A stretch of DNA of 64,000 bases, from NCBI GenBank assembly GCA_036768485.1, contig JAVLUZ010000340.1, forward strand, positions 2,973,886 through 3,037,885, given 5' to 3'. A program made the position numbers and the translations under genes. A model generated the notes under the pieces. It did no database searches. It was not told the origin of the DNA and saw nothing but the letters and a program-made list of their open reading frames with translations. The stretch is from Mermis nigrescens (lineage: Eukaryota > Nematoda > Enoplea > Mermithida > Mermithidae). Numbering within the stretch: the stretch's first letter is position 1; every line of letters begins with the position of its first letter. This document shows positions 47,435 through 53,609 of this stretch, one piece after another.

Positions 47435-47950
47435 TCATTCAATTTGGCATTGCTCAAGCATTGATTCAACTATTTTATGTGCTATATGCAATTCATGTTC
47501 TCTTTTTGCACCAGTGAGAATCATTTTTCCGCTTGTAAAGAGTAAAAACGTTACATTTCTGAATTTATATATTAAGCCAGGAAAGAGTTCTACTTCATAC
47601 ATGCATTTTCTTTTAACCAACTCATAAAATTTGCAAAGATTTATGCGAAATCCTAAATCAGCAGAGCCTACAAACAGCTGAGGCTGTATTTTTAGGTAAC
47701 AGGCTTGTGCATTTATTAGCTCTATAAAATGTTTTATTGCATTTTCGCCATCTTTAACTTTTTTAGCTCCTACGCATACTATTTTACCTGACTTGAATAT
47801 CAATAATGTAGCATGAGGTGGTCGATATATGATACCTGGAAATTTCTGAGGGTTATATTGTGCAGTATTTGGTAATTTTGCATATATCTCATCTAGATCA
47901 AGTGTGTCTTTAAGTGCTGCAGTAAGCACTATGTTCTGAATAGTAACCAT
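47435..47950 (-). CDS. TATA-binding protein (TBP) homologue encoded by the Polinton
   Basis: A complete 171-residue protein consisting of only the saddle-shaped TBP core, with no N-terminal extension. Two direct repeats are visible. Repeat 1 has IQNIVLTAALKDTLDLDEIY and AQYNPQKFPGIIYRP, then LLIFKSGKIVCVGAK. Repeat 2 has LFVGSADLGFRINL, then ELFPGLIY and LLFTSGKMILTGAK. All four phenylalanines that kink TATA DNA in known TBPs have counterparts: F37 and F52, F123 and F138. The DNA-contacting asparagine of repeat 1 is kept (N6); its repeat-2 partner is not (around 91-92). The rest is strongly diverged from host TBPs. It lies on the opposite strand between the integrase and ATPase genes, inside the element's inverted termini, and shares a 44-bp divergent promoter region with the ATPase. 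It probably recognises the element's own TATAAATA boxes. Confidence 0.9.
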   Translation of the reverse strand: MVTIQNIVLTAALKDTLDLDEIYAKLPNTAQYNPQKFPGIIYRPPHATLLIFKSGKIVCVGAKKVKDGENAIKHFIELINAQACYLKIQPQLFVGSADLGFRINLCKFYELVKRKCMYEVELFPGLIYKFRNVTFLLFTSGKMILTGAKREHELHIAHKIVESMLEQCQIE

Positions 47951-47954
47951 TTTC

Positions 47955-47962
47955 TATATATA
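47955..47962 (+). promoter_or_regulatory. TATATATA box for the packaging ATPase
   Basis: A TATA variant 40 bases before the ATPase ATG, in the same spacing window as the exact boxes. Part of the compact divergent promoter shared with TBP. Confidence 0.55.
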
Positions 47963-47982
47963 CCCACCTGTTTCTTAATACA

Positions 47983-47990
47983 TATTTATA
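47983..47990 (-). promoter_or_regulatory. TATAAATA box (minus strand) for the TBP gene
   Basis: Exact TATAAATA on the - strand, 40 bases before the TBP ATG (47950). The TBP gene therefore carries the motif its product would bind, so autoregulation is possible. Confidence 0.75.
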
Positions 47991-47994
47991 AACC

Positions 47995-48648
47995 ATGATT
48001 TTTCAACACCCTTTTACTTGCCTTGTTTCTGGGCCAACAAAGTCTGGCAAGACAACTTTTGTCAGGCAATTATTAGAAAACAGAGCACACTTGTTTGATA
48101 CAAAAATTAAAAAGATTTGGTGGTGCTTTGCCGAAAATCAGCCGCTGTATAGGGAAATGCAAGATGTTTCATTTATAGAAGGGCTTCCTGATTTTAGTTA
48201 TTTAAAAAAGTTTAGTCCAATGCCGCAACTTTTGATATTAGATGATCTAATGCAAGAGAGCAAGGGTAATGTTCAAATTGTACAGCTTTTCACAAGGAGA
48301 TGTCATCATTGGAATATTAGCATCATTCACATTGTTCAAAATGTGTTCTTTGAAGGCCTCAGAACTTCACGCATAAACTCTGATTATATAGTCTTATTTA
48401 AAAACCCTGCCGATCAATTACAGTCACAAATTTTGTCTCGCCAACTTTATCCAACAAATTCCAAATATTTCCTAGAAGCTTATTCTGATGCTACCTCTCA
48501 GCCACATGGCTATCTCTTGATAGATCTCACCCAAAATGCTAGAGATGAATTAAGACTTAAAACAAACATATTTAGCAAGCATCCGACTGTTTATGTAAAA
48601 AAATCTATAAATACTAATAATGACGGTGTAACCAATAAAAATGGGTAA
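47995..48648 (+). CDS. Polinton DNA-packaging ATPase (FtsK/HerA type)
   Basis: A 217-residue A32-like packaging ATPase, intact. Walker A is GPTKSGKTT (residues 13-21). Walker B is LLILDDLM (about 80-87). A glutamine-containing sensor region follows (IIHIVQNVFFEGLRTSRINS). It would pump element DNA into capsids. The C-terminal residues (KSINTNN) are encoded by the TATAAATACTAAT promoter of the next gene, and the last bases overlap the ATG at 48641. Confidence 0.95.
   Translation: MIFQHPFTCLVSGPTKSGKTTFVRQLLENRAHLFDTKIKKIWWCFAENQPLYREMQDVSFIEGLPDFSYLKKFSPMPQLLILDDLMQESKGNVQIVQLFTRRCHHWNISIIHIVQNVFFEGLRTSRINSDYIVLFKNPADQLQSQILSRQLYPTNSKYFLEAYSDATSQPHGYLLIDLTQNARDELRLKTNIFSKHPTVYVKKSINTNNDGVTNKNG
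48606..48613 (+). promoter_or_regulatory. TATAAATA box inside the ATPase coding end
   Basis: ATCTATAAATACTAAT, 35 bases before the ATG at 48641. It lies within the ATPase coding sequence and is read there as S-I-N-T-N. Confidence 0.75.
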
Positions 48649-48991
48649 AGAACGATTAAAACGCAATATTGTGTGCTTACACCTTCTGAGTCGAGCAAGA
48701 AAACCTCAAAGGGAGTCAATTATAAATACTGCCAGTAAAGATCAAATACTTTGTCTCTGTGACTGTGCAAGCAATTTTTTAAATGGTAACATTCCTTTTT
48801 CCGAAAAAGATATAAACAAACTTCGGAGATATCAAAATCAAATAAGACGTCTGGCAAATAATAAACAAATCAGTACAAAAGAAAGAAAAAATATTATAGT
48901 ACAGGACGGTGGTTTTCTTCCTCTTTTGTTAACTCCGATACTTACAATTGCAGGCAGTCTTTTAGCTGATGCAATAACAGGTAGAAAATGA
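48641..48991 (+). CDS. Polinton small protein with C-terminal hydrophobic segment
   Basis: A 116-residue protein, intact. A basic, helical N-terminal part (RLKRNIVCLHLLSRARKPQR; later INKLRRYQNQIRRLANNK) is followed by VQDGGFLPLLLTPILTIAGS and LLADAITGRK. The GGFLPLLLTPIL-type hydrophobic end is a recurring feature of small proteins next to the packaging ATPase in Polintons and adintoviruses. It may be a membrane-active or minor virion protein. The stop overlaps the next ATG (ATGA at 48988). Confidence 0.8.
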   Translation: MGKERLKRNIVCLHLLSRARKPQRESIINTASKDQILCLCDCASNFLNGNIPFSEKDINKLRRYQNQIRRLANNKQISTKERKNIIVQDGGFLPLLLTPILTIAGSLLADAITGRK

Positions 48992-49554
48992 AACATACTG
49001 AAAAAATGATTCTTATACCCGCTGAAATCAGCGAGCGGACTAAACCTATTGATGTTGTGCTAGAGTCCTTGGATAATGAGATGCAGAAAGTGTTGAACAG
49101 CAAAAATATACCATCTGATTTAAAACTTATAAAATATAATCAGATACTTGGCAAATTTAAGCGATTGCATGAACAGAAACAGGAACCGTACAAAGCCAAT
49201 ATAATTGAACATACAAAAGATGTACTTAGCAATGATGAAATACTAACTGCTATGCCAAAAAATCAAATTCCAAAGGCTAAAATGCTTCTCCACTATATTC
49301 GTACAAACCCTTTTATTGAAATAGAGTCTGATGGTGAGCTTGTTATAGATGGGCAAAAAATTGAAGGCTCAAACATTACAGATTTAATTAATGATTTAGC
49401 ACGTGAGCGTAAGAAAATAAGCAGACATCCTGGTACAAAGGAATTGCTGAAAGTGTTGAACCGCACAAATGTCCCACTAGCAAGTATTGGTAATAGACAA
49501 GGTAGGGAAATTTTTGCCGCAGGTGATGACTTTGACTGGGACGAAAGTCTATAA
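48988..49554 (+). CDS. Conserved Polinton coiled-coil protein
   Basis: A 188-residue protein, intact. It begins with KMILIPAEI, then an LDNEMQKVL helix and a KYNQILGKFKRL heptad-like segment. Later come a short module, AKMLLHYIRTNP followed by DGELVIDGQKIEGSNITDLI, and a charged C-terminus. This arrangement recurs in Polintons between the ATPase and capsid genes; its function is unknown. No TATAAATA box precedes it, so it is probably read from the same message as 48641. Its own stop (TAA) lies inside the next gene's box at 49550. Confidence 0.8.
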   Translation: MKHTEKMILIPAEISERTKPIDVVLESLDNEMQKVLNSKNIPSDLKLIKYNQILGKFKRLHEQKQEPYKANIIEHTKDVLSNDEILTAMPKNQIPKAKMLLHYIRTNPFIEIESDGELVIDGQKIEGSNITDLINDLARERKKISRHPGTKELLKVLNRTNVPLASIGNRQGREIFAAGDDFDWDESL

Positions 49555-49557
49555 ATA
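49550..49557 (+). promoter_or_regulatory. TATAAATA box overlapping a stop codon
   Basis: AGTCTATAAATACC: the TAA stop of the coiled-coil gene (49552-49554) forms part of the box, 45 bases before the ATG at 49595. Same arrangement as at 45522. Confidence 0.78.
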
Positions 49558-49594
49558 CCTTGTGTGTTTCAATTTTTGTGAAATAATCACAAAA

Positions 49595-50035
49595 ATGCAT
49601 GTTCAATTTACTCCCGACAATTACAACATTTGGCTGGAATATTATACAGGGCAGGCTGCCCAAACTGGTTATGGATTGGATGGGTTTAAAGGCATCCCAT
49701 ACCAGCGGGGCGTTGGTCTTGGCAACTTTTTCCGCTCCCTATTCAGAATGGCCATCCCTGTTCTGCAATCAATTGGTAAGCAAGTTGGAAAGCATGCTTT
49801 AGTTGCAGGTTCAAATATAGCATCCGATTTGGCCCAGGGAAAACCTCTTTTTGAGTCTACTAAAAAGCATTCAAAGCGAGAAGCTGCCCAACTTTTTGAT
49901 GAAGCCTCTCATGCCCTAGAACATCAGCAAGGAGAGGGTCTTGGTAGTCGCCCAAAGTCTATAAATACTAATGCACTTGATGCGTTTTCTAAAAAACATG
50001 GCTCTCATAGACGTAAAATCTATTCCGAGTACTAA
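49595..50035 (+). CDS. Polinton pX-like virion core protein
   Basis: A 146-residue protein, intact. The central segment, GVGLGNFFRSLFRMAIPVLQ then SIGKQVGKHALVAGSNIASD, is the amphipathic GLGNFFR-type stretch resembling adenovirus core peptide pX/mu and its adintovirus counterparts. An N-terminal tyrosine-rich region (NYNIWLEYYTGQ) and a basic C-terminus flank it. It likely condenses DNA or acts on membranes. Start at ATG 49595, not an upstream frame. Its 3' end encodes KSINTN over the capsid gene's TATAAATA box and overlaps the capsid ATG by 38 bases. Confidence 0.82.
   Translation: MHVQFTPDNYNIWLEYYTGQAAQTGYGLDGFKGIPYQRGVGLGNFFRSLFRMAIPVLQSIGKQVGKHALVAGSNIASDLAQGKPLFESTKKHSKREAAQLFDEASHALEHQQGEGLGSRPKSINTNALDAFSKKHGSHRRKIYSEY
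49960..49967 (+). promoter_or_regulatory. TATAAATA box for the major capsid gene
   Basis: GTCTATAAATACTAAT, 38 bases before the capsid ATG at 49998. It lies within the pX-like coding frame and is read as S-I-N-T-N. Confidence 0.78.
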
Positions 50036-51291
50036 AACTGAGTTAGACCTTTTCACGGTCCCTCCTACCCAAGTGGTAGTAAAGCGCGGCTTTTGGCATG
50101 AAATACAACCAACGCATCCCATAACTAATGAGGGACCATATGAATTTAGAATACCTCCCGATCCTCATTATATTCAGCTGAACAAAAATTACATTTATAT
50201 GCTACTAAGAATTAAAAAACCAACAGTTGCTGCAGGATCAGTAGTACCTGACTATGCACCTATCAATCTTATTGGTAAAACTTTTTTCAAGCAAGTAAAA
50301 TGTTTTCTAGGAGGCCGTTTAGTTTTTGACAGCTCCGATAAATATGCATATAGATCTTATTTTGAAACTGAATTAAATTATGGATTTGATGCAAAGCATT
50401 CACACTTACAGGCAGCATTATATTTTCATGATGGCGGCATTAATGTTGACACAAAAGATAGTGAATCATTCAAAAAGCGAGCTGCTATGTTTAAAGATGA
50501 AAATTTTGTAGAAGTTGCGGCTCCACTGCATATTGATATGTTCTTGCAAGATAGGTATTTAGTCAATTTTACCGATTTTCTGCTTAGAATTACACAGAAA
50601 TAGTAATGCATTTGCTTTGCAGTGTTTTGAAGATGTTAACTTAGATTTGAAAGTCTCTCAAATGAAATTTTTTATTCGAAAAGTTGAGGTTTTGGACACA
50701 GTAAATTTAGCTCTAGAGCAAACAATGCTTTCATACACAGCCAAATATCCTATAAGGCGCGTAGCTATCACTAACTTGCATATATCAAACCCTGCTAGGG
50801 AAACGCCAAATTATACATTGTTCACTGGTCAGCTACCTAGACGTATTGTATTTGCTTGTGTTGAAGGCAGTGCTTATCGAGGCAATCTAGCAAAATCGCC
50901 TTTCAACTTCAAACCTTTCAGCATATATGATGCAAAAGTAACGTGTGGGGGTATAACCTACCCTGCTTACCCACTTGGCATTGCATTCAAACATGATAGG
51001 TACTTGCAAGCCTATAATCAAATGTATGATGCACTCGATATAGGCCGTGAAGGTAATTTCATTAGCAGAGATGAGTTTAAGACAAGTCACTGCTTTTTTG
51101 TATTCGACTTGACACCTGATGCAGATGATGGGGGGCATTGGGATCTAGCACATGAAGGAACAACAAGCATAACTGTAAGGTTTGCTGATAATTTGCCTGA
51201 TTCTGGCATAGAAATCATTATATATGCTGAATTTGATAATTTAATAATGATTGATAAAAATCGAAACACATTTCATGACTATAGTGCGTAA
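49998..51291 (+). pseudogene. Polinton major capsid protein (double jelly-roll), frameshifted
   Basis: The major capsid (hexon-like) protein of Polintons. The first frame, from ATG 49998 to 50603, has TELDLFTVPPTQVVV, EFRIPPDPHYIQLNKNYIYM and YAYRSYFETELNYGFDAKHS. The second frame, from about 50605 to 51291, has YPIRRVAITNLHISN, LFTGQLPRRIVFACVEGSAY, GREGNFISRDEF and YAEFDNLIMIDKNRNTFHDY. The frames must be offset by one base near 50598-50604, in an A-rich stretch, so the gene is broken at about residue 200 (or the assembly has an error there). Full length would be about 430 residues, close to the family. The ATG was chosen over an upstream one because it follows the box at the usual distance. 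Confidence 0.9.
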
Positions 51292-51293
51292 AC

Positions 51294-51704
51294 ATGAATA
51301 CTATGGAAGTATTTAAAATTCTTGAACGTAATATCAAAATGGATATGTTTTTGGGCGTTTTTCCATTAGACCGCTTACCACCTATAAAAAACTATCCTGC
51401 AGCTATAGTGGTTAATTTGGATGCTAGCAATGAGCCTGGTTCACACTGGCTTGCTTTGTATTTTGTAAGCAAGAAACGCTGTGACTATTTTGATAGCTAT
51501 GGCTTAGAGCCACCTGTGCAATTGAAGCATTATATTTCTGATAATGCGCTTTCATTTACATACAATAATGTCCAAACACAAGGGCTTTTTTCCATTAGTT
51601 GTGGACATATGTGCATCTACTTCCTCTTATGCAGGAGTAATGATATTCCCTTCAAAAATATTGTTCTATCTATGCTGAGCGAAAAAAATTTATACATACT
51701 TTGA
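51294..51704 (+). CDS. Polinton maturation protease (adenain-like)
   Basis: A 136-residue cysteine protease of the adenain/Ulp1 (C5/C48) fold, intact. It contains GSHWLALYF (catalytic histidine), CDYFDSYG (acidic residue) and QTQGLFSISCGHMCIYFLLC with the catalytic glutamine and the cysteine in SCGHMC. It would cleave capsid precursors during maturation. The ATG is 2 bases after the capsid stop and no clear TATAAATA box precedes it, so it is probably translated from a capsid transcript or from a weak promoter. Confidence 0.92.
   Translation: MNTMEVFKILERNIKMDMFLGVFPLDRLPPIKNYPAAIVVNLDASNEPGSHWLALYFVSKKRCDYFDSYGLEPPVQLKHYISDNALSFTYNNVQTQGLFSISCGHMCIYFLLCRSNDIPFKNIVLSMLSEKNLYIL
51691..51698 (+). 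promoter_or_regulatory. Variant box TATACATA for the minor capsid gene
   Basis: A one-base variant, 32 bases before the ATG at 51723. It sits in the same spacing window, but it is less certain than the exact boxes. Confidence 0.45.
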
Positions 51705-51722
51705 TAAGCTTAAATTATAAAA

Positions 51723-52500
51723 ATGGATACTAAACAATTCTATTTAACGCTTCCGAGCAATTCACAGGAAGCCAATACTGCGGCTACATTTGTAACTGGC
51801 CTGCCAAGGCAAATTATATTATCTGGCGATATGGGAAGTTGGTTTAGCTGAGATAATTTATGCTAATACATGGCACAATGTTGCTGAGGATCAGAATATG
51901 ATACAATTTTATGATTTTAAAAATAATGTACGAGTAAAAATGCTTATTCCTAGAGCTAGATACCAAAATATACACGATCTTATTAAAACAATCAGTGAGG
52001 GAATGAAAATGGTTAGTCAAAATGAAAAATTTGAATATACTGAGTACCTGACTTTCAAGTATCATGAAAATAAGAAATTTTGTCATATAGTAATTAACAC
52101 TGCATACATTTAAGGCTTAAAGCTAACGAATCATTTGATGTATATGTTAGGCTTTTTAGATAGTCAGCTTAAAAATGTAAATTATACTCTTGCACAAGAA
52201 GTGACCATAGCTGCCCATCACTCTCCTGACATGCTAGGCGGAATGCACAATTTTTACGTTTATTGCGATATAATTGAGCCTCAAATTGTTGGAAACGTTT
52301 TTGCGCAACTTTTGCAGGTTGTAAACATTAAAGGAAAATACATGGATATTGTAAACCATGCATATATTAGCCCACACTATATACCCGTGCTGAAGAAATC
52401 ATTTAACACAATTGAAATAAATATCAAAACGGATCAAAATCAGCCCGTACCTTTTGAATTCGGCAAAACTATTGTAAAATTGCATTTTAGACACCAATAG
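51723..52500 (+). pseudogene. Polinton minor capsid (penton) protein, frameshift and stop
   Basis: The penton, or minor capsid, single jelly-roll protein. The first frame gives QFYLTLPSNSQEAN and runs to about 51830. A one-base shift moves to a frame with WEVGLAEIIYANTWHNV (the most recognisable penton motif) and VRVKMLIPRARYQNIHDLIK. That frame is stopped at TAA 52111-52113 and continues with YMLGFLDSQ, then MHNFYVYCDIIEPQIVGNVF and VPFEFGKTIVKLHFR, ending at 52500. About 259 codons in total. Two disabling changes in a short gene support real decay, not a single sequencing error. Confidence 0.88.
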
Positions 52501-52502
52501 AC

Positions 52503-52510
52503 TATAAATA
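52503..52510 (+). promoter_or_regulatory. TATAAATA box upstream of the DNA polymerase remnant
   Basis: Exact box 3 bases after the minor capsid stop (TAGACTATAAATA). The gene it would have served, PolB, is reduced to a fragment. Confidence 0.6.
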
Positions 52511-52636
52511 AAACCTATGTAGGTTACATATAATACAAAAATTATTTTCTTGTTGGTGCTCTTACATTCCACATATGGGGTTGATCCATGTATATGAAAA
52601 TGAGTTATGGTAATTTGCCATAATTTAGCAGACTAA

Positions 52637-52813
52637 AGTAGCACGTCACACTCTGCAAAAATACAAAAAGTTCTAGTGCCCGACTACCAAATAAAAGAAT
52701 ATTATAATAATATTTTGTTTTTTCAAGGACCTGTGGCTGATAAGGTGCTTGATTTACATGCTGCTAATAATCATCATTATGATCTGATTACAAAAATGCC
52801 TCAAGTGCAGTAA
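52637..52813 (+). pseudogene. Remnant of the Polinton protein-primed DNA polymerase B
   Basis: An open stretch reads KIQKVLVPDYQIKEYYNNIL, then VADKVLDLHAANNHHYDLIT and KMP, then stops. The NNHHYDLITKMP string resembles the N-proximal NxHYDVITSMP motif found in Polinton PolB proteins before the exonuclease domain. Nothing else of the roughly 1000-residue polymerase is present. A short unassigned frame (FGGACDPRKSSHSMLMLKEQ, about 52833-52904) follows and may be the far end of the deleted gene or unrelated. Loss of the polymerase accounts for the small element. Confidence 0.55.
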
Positions 52814-52911
52814 GTTTTTCCTCCAAAAACAGCGCTTTGGTGGTGCTTGTGACCCACGCAAATCCTCTCATTCTATGCTCATGCTTAAAGAGCAGCAAAA
52901 AATGTAACGTA

Positions 52912-53062
52912 CAGTGTAAAGAGATGTAAAGTCGTGTAAAGTGTAAAGTGGTGTAAAGTAGTGTAAAGTGTAAACTTGTGTAAAGTAGTGTAAAGTGTAA
53001 AGTGGTGTAAAGTAGTGTAAAGTGTAAACAAGTGTAAAGTGTAAAGTGGTGTAAAGTGGTTC
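52912..53062. repeat. GTGTAAAG tandem array inside the Polinton
   Basis: About fifteen imperfect copies of GTGTAAAGT arranged as AGTGTAAAGTGGTGTAAAGT and AGTGTAAACAAGTG variants. The array sits at the break that replaced the polymerase gene. The same GTGTAAA word fills the transposon at 33-37 kb. Translations across it are repeat artefacts. Confidence 0.9.
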
Positions 53063-53192
53063 ACCATCCCTTCTTATCCTATTCCTATCATAAGCCCACC
53101 TTATACTACCCTCCCTCGGCCACTCTTATCCTAAGTTTAAAGAGAAGGCACTAATGAACCCTTGTTGGTGAAGGCACTAATGAACCCTTGTT

Positions 53193-53603
53193 GGTGCCCC
53201 TCCCCTGGAACAACTTTTTGAAAGTTCCCGAACTACCCCCCAACCCTAGGGGCGACTTTTTGAAAGTTCCCGAACTACCCCCTTCCCCCAGGGATAACTT
53301 TCTTGAAAGTTCCGGAACTACCTTATCCCCCAGGGACAACTATTTTTTCGGCAAAATACCCAGGGCGCACTCAGGGCGCACTCAGGGCGCACCCCTCACC
53401 CCCGCCTATATTATAACACAGGGAACCCCCTCAGGGCGCACATTCTCAGAGCCAGGGCGCACATTTCAACCCCCATTTTCCAGCTACCACACACGTCCGC
53501 CTATGCTATAACACAGGAAAAAAGTTCCCGAACTTAGTTCCACCTATTTTATAACATGGGCTACGTTATAACGTTGCTCCCCAGGGTCGCAGGCTATACT
53601 ACT
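53193..53603. repeat. Right terminal inverted repeat of the Polinton
   Basis: Inverted counterpart of 43890-44263, ending GGCTATACTACT. It carries an extra copy of the GAACTTTC...CCCCAGGG block relative to the left end. Three CAGGGCGCACT units lie near 53360-53393. Confidence 0.88.
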
Positions 53604-53609
53604 CTTATA
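53604..53609. other. Right target-site duplication of the Polinton
   Basis: CTTATA, identical to 43884-43889. Confidence 0.9.

Larger units (their letters stand above)
43890..53603. mobile_element. Polinton/Maverick (adintovirus-like), 9.7 kb, carrying a TBP gene
   Basis: A complete-ended element with a perfect 6-bp target duplication (CTTATA), termini AGTAGTATAGCCTGCGACCC in inverted orientation, and inverted repeats of roughly 270-400 bp. Gene order: unknown small gene (-), zinc-ribbon protein, small frameshifted gene, integrase with chromodomain, TBP homologue (-), packaging ATPase, hydrophobic small protein, coiled-coil protein, pX-like core peptide, major capsid, protease, minor capsid, DNA polymerase remnant, GTGTAAAG array. 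Polintons are usually 15-20 kb and encode a protein-primed DNA polymerase B. Here it has been lost except for a fragment, which explains the small size. Broken capsid genes show that it cannot now make particles by itself. Confidence 0.93.

Noticed and set aside
47435..47950. TBP as a host retrocopy dropped into the Polinton
   Set aside because: Not excluded, but less likely: it has no poly(A) trace, has the element's own TATAAATA box, fits the tight gene spacing, and is strongly diverged except at structural positions.
52833..52904. A separate small gene after the polymerase remnant
   Set aside because: Only about 24 codons, no start in context and no recognisable family; treated as possible debris of the deleted gene.
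52912..53062. A CRISPR-like repeat array
   Set aside because: The repeat is 8-10 bases with no spacers, in an animal genome; it is a simple tandem array.
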